Shown: one piece after another, positions 30,785 through 42,330 of the stretch
Layout of the letters: each line of letters opens with the position of its first letter
Numbering within the stretch: position 1 is the first letter of the stretch
Assembly (NCBI GenBank): GCA_963920575.1
Contig: OY986965.1
Location: 8,635,134 to 8,699,133 of the forward strand
DNA: 64,000 bases
Direction: 5' to 3'
From: Narthecium ossifragum
Taxonomy: Eukaryota > Streptophyta > Magnoliopsida > Dioscoreales > Nartheciaceae
Position numbers and translations under genes: made by a program
Notes under the pieces: model-generated
The model's database searches: none
What the model was told of the DNA's origin: nothing
Seen by the model: only the letters and a program-made list of their open reading frames with translations

Positions 30785-31819
30785 GACTATATGACACTGT
30801 CTTTGATGCTGATAATGATAAAGAGAGAGCTCAATCACAAGGACTGGAACCAAATGGATTTAACTTCGATGGAGCTGATTCTGCTGGTGTTGACTATGCC
30901 CTCAATAGGCAAGTTGCCTATATCGATCTTTCATATTGTTTGTTTTTATGTGTTCATCACGTTTAAATGTAGCAAGGTTGCATGAAGTAATTAGAAAACT
31001 TTGGTCCCTTGTATGAGTTAGATGGTGGCTAAATTTGGGTCTCGTACTGTGAAATAGCACATTAAACATGGTCTTTTAGCTAGTTATCTAGCACAAATTT
31101 GTTAATAATGGGGTTATAAATCTGTAAATGCGTCGATAATTTGTTACTTGATTAGTTTTTTGCAACATAAAAGCAGGTCTCAGATCAACATGAATCACTT
31201 TTCTGAAGGTTTTTTTGGTGCTTATAAAGAGTTCCATACAGATAGTTTACCTTAATGTATGATCAGAAAATTTTTCTGCAGCTGGCATGTGCAGTTTCTA
31301 AGTCGTCGTTTCTAGAAGTTACTTTGTCATGATAATACGACCTTTTTGCACCATTTTTTCCCCTGGATTCTTATTCATTCCCTGTTTACTATTTCTGTAT
31401 GCTGTTTCGTTTTAGATGGTGTCCATGTGCCCTATGACTCTAATTATTAAAGTTTCTTGGAAGTTCTATGGTAGTTGTTAAATGATGAACATGAAACTCA
31501 ACTGGCGAAAATCTTTGATATGTTTGTCGTAGAGGTATCCATGTAGTTCTAATTATTAACTAATGCCCCTTGTGCCTCAATTATTTTGGGATTTTTAGTA
31601 GACAGATTAACTGTAGACAGATATGTTCCTTCTGTTGTTTTTTCAGTTTTCATGATAAGTATCTTAGAATTCATTTTCTTATTTTCCAGAGCAATATCTG
31701 CTTGGTTCGATGGCCGGGAGTGGTTTAACGTCTTGTGCAAGCGTGTTATGGAGCAAGACTGGTCTTGGAATCGCCCTGCTTTGGATTATATTGAGCTTTA
31801 CCATGCAGCATGCAAGTAG
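30785..31819 (+). CDS. SS3: Starch synthase III, last two exons (partial)
   Basis: Two exons, 30785-30908 and 31690-31819, join in frame to encode GLYDTVFDADNDKERAQSQG, then GFNFDGADSAGVDYALNR-AISAWFDG and MEQDWSWNRPALDYIELYHA, ending at TAG 31817-31819. This matches the C-terminal end of the glycosyltransferase domain of soluble starch synthase III, which extends amylopectin chains in plastids using ADP-glucose. Splice phases fit on both sides; the acceptors are TGTCAG and TTTCCAG, and the donor is AG|GCAAGT (GC-AG intron, 30909-31689). The reading frame is intact. No earlier exon is recognisable in the window, so either the gene continues upstream across a very long intron or this is a truncated genomic copy. 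A retained intron rules out a processed copy. Confidence 0.8.
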
Positions 31820-32227
31820 GACATTTACAAGTAGAATTCCTGATAGAAGGAAGCAAGCTGCTTCAAAAATTTTTTTTTTTTTGCCCCCCTCAATGGCTTT
31901 GTATAGCTTTGCAATCATTGAGTTTGATCTCTTAATTATATTTCCTTCGCCGCTGTTCATTCAACCACGCAATAAGTCAGGTTTCAAAGTTGAGTAGAAA
32001 CACATTTTTTTGTTGTTCATAATGGTAGGTGAAAGCAAACAGAATGATACAGCAAATTGTGCTACATAATTTTGAATAAGACTTTCTTTCCTGCTCAGTC
32101 TATCCTCATTGTGCTCTCAGTGTGGATCTTTTCCTTGCAGATAATTCTAGGCTGTCAGGTTGTCATATATTTTCAGATGAGTGATGAGATTTTCTTTTAA
32201 TTATTGTTATTATTGTGATAGTTGAAG
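31820..32227 (+). other. 3' flank of the starch synthase exons
   Basis: Probably contains the 3' UTR. A T13 run lies at about 31870-31882. No gene is seen. Confidence 0.35.
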
Positions 32228-33900
32228 CAGTTATTTGAGGTTGTTCATGAGCATTTAATCAAAATTGTCCGTGAGCTTTTCTCGAGCACTTAGTGTTAGC
32301 CATAAATATAACCATTTGGACGATTAACAAGATCAATGGCAATTTTGTAAATATTGCCAATCGGCTAAAAGATACTTCAATATTGACACAACTGAAGTAT
32401 TTGGGTCATAACTTTTACATCAGCTATCTAAAGTGAGTGATTCTTGAACCATTGGAAAGAGAACGAAAAGATCTATAACTTTGTTGTTAAAAAGATCTTC
32501 AGATTCCATCGTTTGCTATGTCAAACCGGCAGTCGAAGTGACAGTGATAAAATGATAAATAATGGCTAATAATCCAAATGTCATCGCCCAAAAGATGGCC
32601 GATGTCATCGCCCATTTCTCGATCGGCCAAAACCTATCGGCCATATTTTGGCTGATTATTTTATTAAGACATCGACGTATTTCAACCATTTTGGTGATAA
32701 CTTTCTCATACAATGTCCAAATGAGTTAATTTATGGACCGATGGAAAGATAATTCGAAGACCTACAACTTTCATGTTCAGAGTTTTATCAAACTCCAAGG
32801 TCATCATCGGCCAAATCGCAGTGGAGGACAAGAAGCTCTACCTAATGGCAGTTTCGTAAATACCTGAAGATATCATCCAGTTATGCATTTCTGACTGTTT
32901 CAAAATCAGTTTTTGATAGTTGCATGAAGCAGTTCGGGTGGTTTCAAGGTGGTTACCAGAAGGTCTATAAAAAGCCAAGAAGATGAAGAAAAAAGGGCCC
33001 CGACCATCAAAGCAAACCAGCTTTTCTATGTAGCTTTTCATATTTATCAATGTAGCCCTATTTATCTTAATGAAGCTTTTATTTCTTTTAATTCTTGCAA
33101 TCAGTCCTTCATTTTTAGGAGTAGTGCTACAATAATTTATTCCATAGGAGTAATATTACCATAATTTTCTAGGAGTAGTGCTACCCTAATTCTTCATTTC
33201 TAGGAGTAGATCTTTCACTCATAGGAGTAGATTTACCATAGAATCACATACTCCATCTTCTACTTCCCATTTTCCATTTTCCACTTCTCATTTTCCATTT
33301 TCCACTTCATCTCCATTTCCTCATCCAATCTCAATAAACTTCAACACCTCTGTTCGTTTTAGGAGTAGAACTCAACCACAATCCCTGATTCTTGAATGTT
33401 AGATCATTTTAACCCTTTTGCCCTTCGACGATTTTCTATTCTAACACTTAGGTTTGCGTACGAGCAATTTTTTTTTTGTTGTTGTTTTTTTAATTAGTTG
33501 AGCTAAAGGCCAAGTATCAGAGAACTACAAAGAAATCCTATGAGGAGACAAAACGCCATCCTTAGGGACCAGCAAAAATCTGAATAAGTCTGTCTACAAT
33601 GTCTAGCGATACCATTCGAGTTAACTGAGGCTGTTCATGAAACTCATGAACGCAAAATGAACATTAGAGCATTTCAATGAAGACTAAATGCTCAACAACG
33701 TGAACAAACGATAAGCATATATAAGACTATTTCAATAAACACTTATGTACATACTCATGAACAAGTAATCGAGCCTCTTTATGGATATGTTTGGTCGTGT
33801 TATTAATTGAGCCTTTTCATGAAAAGGTAAATGAGTTGATTCATAAACGAGTTAATCGAGGCTTTTTAGGAATGTGTTAATCGAGTATATTCTTGAACAA
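32228..33900. repeat. GTTCATGA/TCGAGC-rich repeat split by a solo LTR
   Basis: Flanking sequence 32228-32293 (GTTGTTCATGAGCATTTAAT) and 33452-33900 (repeated TTCATGAAC and TTAATCGAG words) is of one style and related to the AGCTCGAG tract near 1100. It was divided by the LTR at 32294-33446. The element type is not determined. Confidence 0.4.
32294..33446 (+). mobile_element. Solo LTR (TGTTAG...CTAACA)
   Basis: An 1153-bp unit starting TGTTAGCC and ending CTAACA, flanked by the exact 5-bp duplication CTTAG (32289-32293 and 33447-33451). It has a TATA-like CTATAAAAAG near 32965 and repeated leader words of the form YAGGAGTAGTGCTAC at 33115-33230. No internal region remains, so it is a solo LTR, left by recombination between two LTRs. 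Family not identified (copia-like by size and ends). Confidence 0.85.
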
Positions 33901-35125
33901 CTATATGTATATATTAGGTGGGCTCCGTGCCACTTGGCACGGCTAACCACTGGTGCAAGGTAAACATGGAATCTCTCGATGGGAGAGACAACCGATCTCT
34001 CTATGGGAGAGACAACCAGATTTCTCAAAGAGGAGAAAACAACCCAAATTTTACTAATAAAAAAGATCATCATAACAAACCCTAGAACCTTCTTTTATAT
34101 GTTAAGGAGAGACCAAACTCACACATTGACTCAAACAGGACTTAACTCAACCTCAATAACTAGACCCGGAATTAAGGAGAAGAAAACCGATTAAAAATAG
34201 GAAGCCTGTTAAAAATAGAATGACCGATAACCTGTCTAAAAAAGAAAGTTTTACACAAAAATGGAATTTTAGGACATAAGGAAAAGGAATTTGGCGATTT
34301 GAAGGCCCAAGTCATGGGGAGATCTTTGATCTCTAATGAATCTCGTCGGCCTCGTCGAGCCGGTCGAATCGGCTGGTCACACGCCCCGATCGGACATCGG
34401 AGTCGAAAGTTATGCCGATCAGACGGTCACAGTCGTAAGGAGATCTGAGTCGGACGGATGGAGTCTGAACGCGAACGGATCGCCTAGGAAACCTCTCCGG
34501 GTCGGGCTCAGCCAGGTCTGGATTTGGACTTGGTCTTGCATCAACCACCTACCCCTATTCTCTCTCCTCTCTCTCTATTACAACCAATTTTACGTCACAC
34601 GTGCGCCACGTCAGAAATTGGTTATGATTGCCATATGATTCAAACATGTGACTCACATAACGTTATTTTATATAATAGATATTGATAACTTAAAACTTTG
34701 AGGTAAATACGTAATTTGAAAGATTTTTTTCTAAGGATAATTATATTAAATACTTTTGTCTTTAACCTAGGTGAGATTAGATTAGATGAGCTATGTTGGC
34801 ATAACTCATCTATGCAAAAACCTATGGATTTGAGGGATGTGTACGATATTCGAAAATTTCGAGTAATAAATGTGTAATTTGAAAATTTTCAAGGACTTAG
34901 ATGTAAAAAAATAAACCATAATTGGCCCGCCCAAGGTTTTTGCAGTAATTCCCATAAATGTATTCTAATAGATTTACTATCACGTATTCATTCATATCAT
35001 ATATTAAGGTGCTACACTTACTACTGGCGAGCATACTTAAATATCATCATCAACATCAAGGAGTGACGATAACCTAAGAAAGAAAGAAAAGATCACCATC
35101 GATCGATCACACGTAGCTGCTATAT
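33901..35125. other. Intergenic stretch without recognised gene
   Basis: Holds a short duplicated phrase (TCTCTCGATGGGAGAGACAA and TCTCTCTATGGGAGAGACAA, 33972-34015), a CG-rich patch at 34340-34530 with no recognised product, and AT-rich DNA. I see no gene. Confidence 0.4.
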
Positions 35126-35192
35126 AGGAATAGGAATAGGAATAGGAATATGAATAGGAATAGGAAAAGGAATAGGAATAGGAATAGGATGA
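35126..35192. repeat. (GGAATA)n microsatellite
   Basis: About eleven units of AGGAAT with a few changes. The final units form part of the target site of the neighbouring LINE insertion. Confidence 0.9.
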
Positions 35193-35198
35193 TCAGTC

Positions 35199-35662
35199 TT
35201 TTTTTTTTTTGATTAGATAAGCCAGACGGCTGGGGATGAAGGAGAGATTACAAGAGGAGAAGAGGCGGACCCAAAGGACCACCCCGAGCAAAGTCTGCCA
35301 AACGATCCGCTTCCACATTAAATTCGCGGGGGATGAGGGCAAAAAGGACATTTACAAAAAGGGAAGAAAAACGCCAGATTTGTCGAAGGATCTGAGAGAA
35401 CTCTGGTGGCCAATCCATCCTGCCTGAGATAAGATTGACAGCGATCTTGGAGTCGGACTCGACCACCAATTTAGGAACGTGGACACTGTTGACTTGAGAG
35501 AGTCCGCCAAGAATAGCCAACAGTTCCCCTCGACGATGGAAAGGACATGCTGGCGGGAGGACCAACGCCACACCGTCGAAGAACCGGAGAAAAGGATTGC
35601 AGCGAGACCGGCAGAACCAGAGCGGACGGCCGCGTCCGTTCTCAAGACAGGCGTGGTACGAA
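35199..35662 (-). mobile_element. 5'-truncated LINE copy (RNase H end)
   Basis: Flanked by the 17-bp duplication GAATAGGATGATCAGTC (35182-35198 and 35663-35679). The tail is a T-run on the plus strand next to GATTAGATAAGCC, i.e. poly(A) after GGCTTATCTAATC on the minus strand. The body codes in the minus frame for the end of a LINE RNase H domain (KLVVESDSKIAVNLISGRMD, LIPREFNVEADRLADFA), related to 40631-41050. It ends 85 bp beyond the stop of the polyphenol oxidase gene. Confidence 0.9.
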
Positions 35663-35746
35663 GAATAGGATGATCAGTCGTCTGGAAACTAACATAACAG
35701 TAATTAAGAACGTAACACTGGCAGATGAGGATCGATCGATCGATGC

Positions 35747-37521
35747 TCATGAAAAGAAGGCGATCCCAAGCCCCCCAATCTTCACCTTCCTCTCCCCCAT
35801 GCGTGGAACCAGAGTGACGATGATGCTCTCGTCCCCATCAGCTCCGCAATTGTCCAGCAGGTCCGTAATCCCCAGCGTCAGCTTGGTCTTCGTCATGTCC
35901 ATCTTCTTCTCGCTTCCAGCATGCCTGTGCGGCACGCTCACAAAGCTCCCGGGGAACTCACTCAGCCCCGGCCCGACTCCCTCTGGCTCCGGCGAGTTCA
36001 CGCACAAGTCGAACTTCACCGGAACGTTCCTGTCCAGCTCGATCCCTTCGATCACCAGCACTTCCTCCTCCGCCGCCTTTTCCTTCTCACTCCGCCCCGG
36101 CTTCGGCCTCTTCACCGTGCAGCTCGCTGTCTTCTCCAGCGCAGCGGGAATGTAGCCTCGGCGGCGAGCGTCGACGGGGGCCTCTTCGACGGAGTCGGTG
36201 GAGACTTCAGCCACGGGATCTCCACGTCTTGGTAAGTGTAACGCAGCTTCTCGTTGTCGAGGCAGTCCCTAATCTTCACCCTCACCAAGCGAGCGTCCTC
36301 GTCATAGAAGAGGAAGGAGGCGTCGAGCCAATCGGCGTCGGCGAAGTCCCTATGCTTTCCTCCCAGCTTCTTCCATACATACCACATTCGATCGATATTG
36401 GAGTGGTGGGCGAAGAAGACCGGGTCACGGCCGGCTGAGTAGAAGTTGCCCATGTCTTCCTGGTTTGGCTGGGTGGGGTCGCCGGTCCACATGTGCACAG
36501 GATTGTGTGGTACCAACTCCAAGGACCCAGCGCCCGGCTCCGGCTGGTCGCCGGAGTGGTAGGTGGTGCCCATGAAAAGCTCCGCCGTCTTCCCGTTGGA
36601 TATCACTTGGCGATACATGATCTTGAGGTTCTGGTCGACCTGGTTACTGGCATGATCAGTGGAATCATCAGTGCCATTATTGTAGTCGAGATCGATCAGT
36701 GTGGGTGGATGGTGTCTCGCATCTCAGAGCTTGTCGAAGAGGGAGGAGGAGGGGTTTGTGTAGATGGAAGGCAGCTGCATGCCGCCGGGAGAGTCCCAGT
36801 TCCAGAATGGGAGGGCGAAGGTGTCGTCTTTGATGAGCTTGCCTAGGATTCGCTTGAGGAAGTAGAGGTAGAAGCGGTGCCAGGGGAAGAAGAGCCAGGA
36901 ATAATGGATTTGGAGCTCAAGATCTGATAAGCCGACCTGGTCGTAGGCGCCGTCGCAGTAGGCGCAGTGCACGTTGGCCTGCTGCATGAAGCTCCGGGGG
37001 TCGTCGGCGGGCAATGCCTTCATCAGCTCCACGGCTTTGGTATACTTGGCTAGGTACTCTGGGCCAACCAGCTGGGCGGCGGGGCGAACTCGAAGAGGCA
37101 AGGATTTGGGGGGGACCTGGAAGTCGATTATTTCTGATGTGTAAGGTGGACAGCAGTTAATGAGGCTGGAACCAGCGGTGGTTGGTTCGCATTTCGAGAG
37201 GTCCGGCGCCTGGATTGGCAGCCCGGAGGCTGCACCGTTCACGCCGAGACTGGCTGCCGCACCGCAGAAGCCTCCTAAACGGAGGAGAACATTTCGCCGG
37301 TCCAATTTCGTCGTGAACCCTCTTCTGCTGTCAATGTCGTCTTTGGTTCTTCGTTCAAGTTCATCATCTCCAGTTTTGCATGAGATTTTTGGATAAGCTT
37401 GGTGGCAACTCTTTGCATGAAGAGGAAGCTGACGGACATTGTTGTGGAACATGCATGCAGAGGAGTAGTAGGATGAAGAGGGCATGGTGCTAGGGTTGTT
37501 TAGTGTGGAGAGGTTTGCCAT
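35747..37521 (-). pseudogene. PPO: Polyphenol oxidase (catechol oxidase) pseudogene
   Basis: A nearly full-length plant PPO, the dicopper enzyme that oxidises o-diphenols to quinones in the thylakoid lumen. ATG at 37521. An N-terminal Ser-rich transit peptide of about 80 residues is followed by the twin-arginine thylakoid signal [20 protein letters not shown]. The CuA site shows [23 protein letters not shown]. The CuB site shows HNPVHMWTGD and FFAHHSNIDRMW. The C-terminal domain contains EEEVLVIEGIELDR and VPVKFDLCVN. Two lesions break it: CGA to TGA at 36724-36726 (just after SSLFDKL), and a one-base loss near 36141 that shifts the frame before TASCTVKRP. The frame is otherwise open, with no intron, so inactivation looks recent. 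Confidence 0.93.
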
Positions 37522-37584
37522 GAGTGATGACGTATTCGTTCTTGCTGATCTCTTTCCCTGCTCATCGGTGGAGATGTTGAGGCG

Positions 37585-37593
37585 CTTTTTATA
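37585..37593 (-). promoter_or_regulatory. TATA box of the PPO pseudogene
   Basis: TATAAAAAG on the minus strand, 64 bp upstream of the ATG. It remains between the gene and the LINE insertion (starts 37667), so only the core promoter is left next to the gene. Confidence 0.7.
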
Positions 37594-37666
37594 GTCGTCT
37601 GTTAGATCTGCAAGTCATGCTTCATGTTCTTGAGCAAGATTAGTAGCTGTGACGAAGCCATGCACC

Positions 37667-40600
37667 TCCCGCGCATGGAAGGGGCTTTTCCCAGCGGCTA
37701 GGATCAAGCACCTCCCGCGCTTCTCTTATGATCATAATCCGCTTCTCCTTTCTTTGGAGGCAGATCCATGACTACCAGGTCCCTCACCTTTCCGTCTTGA
37801 AAATTTTTGGCTGGCAGAGAGTGAATTTGCTTCCCTTGTGCGCCGTGCCTGGAGCCGGGATCGAACAGGTTCTCATCAGTTCGTGTTTGCAGGGCGTTTG
37901 CTGGAAATCAAAAATTCTGTTAAGCAGTGGAACAAGCGAGACGAAGCTGATCTTTTCAAGGAGGGGGCTAAGGCCGAGAGCCTACTTGGGGTGTTGTACG
38001 AGAAGGAGGCCTCTGGCACACTATCGGAGATGGAGGAGGTGGAGTTGCGGTGTACTGAGAACAAACATATGGCCAATCTCTTGAGGCAGGAAGATTTCAT
38101 CTCCAAGCGATACAGGCAGCAGTGGGTCCGTGATGGAGATAGAAACACTATTTTTTTCCACCGTATGGCCTCGTCTAGACGACATCGATCAAGGGTGGCG
38201 GAACTGGTTCTGGAATCAGGTGAGGTCTTGACAAATCATGATGGAATTGCTGCGGCTATGGTGGCTCATTACCAGAAGCTCTGGGTTGAAGAAGATGACG
38301 ACCTGGATTATGACCTGCCCGAGCTCCCGGTGCTTCAAGATGTCAGAATAGCTGAGCTTATTGCCCCTATTCAAGATGATGAGATTTTTGCAGCTTTGAA
38401 AGACATGGGATTGGGGAGATGTGCAGGACCAGACGGTCTCTCAGTGGAGTTTTTTCTGAAATTCTGGCATGTGTTTGGCAGTGATCTTGTGGCTCTTATC
38501 CATGGCTTCTTCAACACTGCTAGGTTGCCACCCCATTGGAACGAGACCTTCGTTTCCCTTGTTCCTAAGATCGATAATCCTAGACGTGTTAAAGACTACC
38601 GCCCTATTAGTCTTTGCAATGTCAGTTATAAGATCATCTCATCGGTCTTGGCTCGTCGTCTTCAGAATGTTATGGGAGATCTCATTGGTTCTGAACAGTC
38701 AGCCTTTATCCCGGAACGTAGCATTTTTGATAATATCTCGTCTGCCCAAGAGCTACTTCACTCGTTGCACAGAGCGCCAAGAACTCATCCTTTGATGGCT
38801 ATTAAGGTGGATGTTCGTGCAGCCTATGATAGCGTCCGGTGGAGTTTCTTGAGGCGGGTGATGGTGGCCATGCATTTCCCCGACAAATGGGTCGATTGGA
38901 TTTTTGGTTGTATATCTTCCCCCTCTTTCTGCATTATAGTCAATGGCCGGGTGTGCGGTCACTTCCCTTCATCTCGGGGTCTCCGTCAAGGAGACCCGAT
39001 ATCCCCTTATCTTTTTCTTCTGGTTCAGGAAGTGTTCTCTCGACTCCTAAAGGGCAGAGGGGGTTTGCGTGGTGTCAAGTACTATGCTGATCGAGAGGTG
39101 TACTCCCACCTACTGTTCGCTGACGATTGCCTCCTCGTCACTAGGGCATCACCAGAGGAAGCAAGCCGTACTGCCAATATGTTGAGGAGATTCTACCAGA
39201 TGTTGGGCCTAGTGATGAAGCCTCTCAAGACCAAGATCAAGTTCTCACCGGTTGTAGATGAAGATCGCGGTCGAAGCATCTGTCGTGTGCTTAGAGTGAC
39301 TGCGACCAAGGAAGCATTCAAGTACCTTGGTGTCCCGGTTGATGGTGGTAAACTAAAAGCCTCAGCCTTTAATGATTTAATTGATACTTTTCAATCTAAG
39401 CTTAGTAGCTGGAAGGGCCTGCAACTTTCTGAAGCTGGGCGAGCAACACTTATCAGCTCCGTCTTACAAGCGACCCTGACTCATTCCTTCTTTGCCACGG
39501 AGGTCCCTGTGTCGGTTTTGAAGTCTTTGGAGTTCATTGCTCGAACTTTTCTCTGGGGAGGGAAGAAATCTTCATGCAGGGTGTCATGGGATTGTGTCTG
39601 TACTCCGAAAGAAGAGGGCGGCTTGGGACTACGCAGGTTTGAATGGTGGCAACTGGCCCTTCGGCGAAAACGGGCAGCAGATCTGATGCTGCAACCTACT
39701 TCTGTTTGGGCGAGGCTAACAAGGTCCAAATATAAGTGGGTTGGACATATGCCGATGCAGTCTCCACCAGCGAGGAGCTCAATACATTGGCGGAGGATCT
39801 GTTCTGCAGCTAGGGCACTTCGACCAAGCCTGAGGTGGACTCCAGCCGCCCGCAACCAGGTTAGCATTTTGGATGACCTATGGATCCTCAATTCCCCCCT
39901 CTCCCTCTCCCCTACCCCGTTTCATCAAGACTTGTTGACTGGTGTTCATTATGTTGGTGAACTTATGAGGGAGGATGGTTTGTGGGATTCTGGGAAGCTC
40001 TCTCTTCTTTTCTCTGTTGATCTCAAGTAGGAGATCTTGCAGATTTGCCCTGGTAGAGTGGAGGAAGGAGACAGAGCAGTATGGGCGCTCCATAGTTGTG
40101 GTCTGATCTCCTCATCTTCCATTTATTCTTCCATTTTTGCCGAGAAAGCTCAACCCTGGATTGGAGAAGAGATAAATGCTGGATGGATCAACATTTGGAA
40201 GTGCCCAGCAGGTCTACGTGTGCAGTTCTTCTTGTGGAAATTTTTCCATGGCAAGGTTGCCACAGTTGACTGGTTATGGCGTGTTGGAGTTGCTTGCGAT
40301 CCTAGCTGTATCAGATGTGGGGGTGGTCGGGAATCTTTGCATCATCTTTTTATGGATTGCCCTTTTGCCCGGGGTGTTTGGGGTGCTGTGGCAGATGGGT
40401 GACGTCAACCACAATCTGTGGATGAATGTTGGCGGCTACTGGGGGGTTCTGGGAGAAGAAGCCAAGGTGAATGGAAGTCCACTGTGGTGTATACACTATG
40501 GTGGTTGTGGAAAGAGCGTAATGCGCTCATCTTTGACAACCAGAGGTCATCACCGGAGCAGCTAGGACGCCTGATTGCCTGACAAGTCAAGGAATACCGG

Positions 40601-41132
40601 GTTACTATTCGGCCTCACCGTCACCCACCTGTGCCGGAAGGAACCCGTTTGCCAGCATTGACTCTCCGATGCGATGCAGCCTTGAGCTATGGCATAGCAG
40701 GTCTTGGTGTAGCTTGTTTTATTGACGGTGGTAGTGCCCCGGCTTGGACTTGGGGGGCCCGTGGGAGTGCTGCATCGATGGTCGGGGCGGAGCTAATGGC
40801 TATTAAGGGGGGGCTTGAGGAAGCTAAACGGCGTGGTCTTAGCGGACTTGCTGTGGAGTCTGACTCACTCCTTGCTATTGGTTTCATCAATGGCAGACTG
40901 GATTGGCCGCAAGAATTGGAAGACACTTTGCGTTCGATCTGGTGGGTGACCACGCAGTGGGTGAATGCGTGCTTCATCCACATCCCCCGTGAGCTAAACT
41001 CTTTAGCTCATGAGGTGGCAGGGTGGGCTCGATGGACTGCTGCCATATAAGTCAAGCTCTTTTGTATTTTCTTTTCCTTTTCCTCTTTGTAACCCAACTC
41101 TCGGGCTTATCTAATCAAAAAAAAAAAAAAAA
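37667..41132 (+). mobile_element. L1-type LINE, 5'-truncated, in the PPO promoter
   Basis: Bounded by ACGAAGCCATGCACC (37652-37666 and 41133-41147) and ending in a poly(A) run (41117-41132) after GGGCTTATCTAATC. ORF1 and the endonuclease are missing. The RT frame 37838-40030 is long: RGLRQGDPISPYLFLLV and LFADDCLLVTRASPEE mark the RT palm. After TAG (40028-40030) come the zinc-binding region (CIRCGGGRESLHHLFMDCPF), a frameshift near 40400, a TGA near 40578, and RNase H (ELMAIKGGLEEAKRRGLSGL to WARWTAAI, stop 41050). It copies itself by target-primed reverse transcription when intact; this copy cannot. Confidence 0.92.
37838..41050 (+). pseudogene. LINE reverse transcriptase and RNase H (broken)
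   Basis: 730 codons are open (37838-40030), starting in mid protein (no ORF1/endonuclease). Motifs in order: GPDGLSVEFFLKFW, LVPKIDNPRRVKDYRPISLC, FIPERSIFDNISSAQELLHS, KVDVRAAYDSVRWSFLRRVM, RQGDPISPYLFL, FADD, KTKIKFSP, then the thumb with FKYLGVPVDGGKLKA. The catalytic Asp pair is FADD. Stop, frameshift and a second stop separate the zinc-binding and RNase H parts. The RT stretch itself looks well kept, so the insertion is fairly young. Confidence 0.9.
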
Positions 41133-41158
41133 ACGAAGCCATGCACCAGGTTGGTGTT

Positions 41159-41203
41159 CTTCTTTTTAATCCTTTTTTATTAGATAAGCCCAAGGGGCTA
41201 GGA
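41159..41203 (-). mobile_element. 45-bp LINE tail insertion
   Basis: The segment, read on the minus strand, is TCCTAGCCCCTTGGGCTTAT and then CTAATAAAAAAGG. It is flanked by CAGGTTGGTGTT at 41147-41158 and 41204-41215. It has the same 3' end as the two larger LINE copies (GGGCTTATCTAAT plus A-run), so it is an extremely 5'-truncated insertion of that family. Confidence 0.8.
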
Positions 41204-41215
41204 CAGGTTGGTGTT

Positions 41216-42330
41216 GCAATCAGCCATCTCACTTGGTACTATTATATAGCTCGAAGATATGGTATCTAAACATTCTTTAATGAAGAAGTACAGAACGATG
41301 TGATAGGACAATATTGAGGCATCTCTTTGTACTTTCGGTCATTGAGTTGCTATTTATGTGTATATGCAAAACTGGGCGTATAAAAAGCTTTGCCACGTAC
41401 AAAACCATGCCATGCACACAACAGGAAACCAGCGACCGTCGTAGTTTGCAATTTGCTCACCCAATTAGGCTAGACCATTGACATGCAGTACCATAGTTGT
41501 GAGTGGAAAAGCTCACTAATTTCTGGAAGCATAAGAGAACGACCGGTAGACTGCGTGAAGAGATGACAAGCTAGTAGTAGGCCAGACGCTGATGACCAGT
41601 TTCTTGAAAACAGTAGATTCTCAATATGGCTAACCAAGACTAAAATTGTCCTAAAAATAGAAGAGGACTGGTAGATATAATTAAGGTACTGCCAAGAGTT
41701 TCTTCATATCGCAACACCTTCAAGACATGAGAATCATGACATATGCCACTTGAAAGATCATTATATAAAGTGAGATTTCTCTAGTGGCTTTCCAACATGG
41801 GTCGCGATACATGCTCCTCAATCAGACTAATTTATCGGTAGAATACTACCGATCGATGAATTAGATGACTCAATCGATAGACATCTACCGATTGAATGTA
41901 TCAATCATCTAATTGATAGACATCTACCGATTGAGGGGATGTCCAGCGTACATAAGCATATCATTTTCCTTCCAACTTTGGGTGTGGGGCATGCTGGTTC
42001 ATGTTGTAGGAAGTAGAAGCACATAATGTGAAGGCATCTGCACAACTGGCGTGCGCCTGATACATGGAGTCTCCCATATATTGGTGGCTATAGGAGGGCC
42101 CCTTTATGGAAATACATATGACCGCGCAATGGTGTGTGTATTATTTTAAAAATTTGGAGAAGCGGGCTAACAGAATATCCTACCTTGAAAGGTCAACACA
42201 TCGAGTTCCCTTCTGTCTAGTCTCCCCCATCTTCGATCGATCTCCCTCTTTCTTTTTGGGATATCCCTTCACATGACACATGAGGATTGAGCAAGATGGC
42301 GACACTAGTATCTGAGTATGGTTTCGACCT
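41216..42330. other. Intergenic stretch, displaced PPO upstream DNA
   Basis: No gene recognised. It probably contained the distal promoter of the PPO gene before the LINE insertion. A short repeat, GATAGACATCTACCGATTGA, occurs twice at about 41875 and 41919. Confidence 0.4.

Noticed and set aside
34333..34638. CG-rich frames on both strands as a gene
   Set aside because: Short, no domain recognised, and only a patch of biased composition.
35730..35744. GGATCGATCGATCGATG beside the PPO stop as a member of the LTR palindrome arrays
   Set aside because: A single short run with no array or LTR around it; may be chance.
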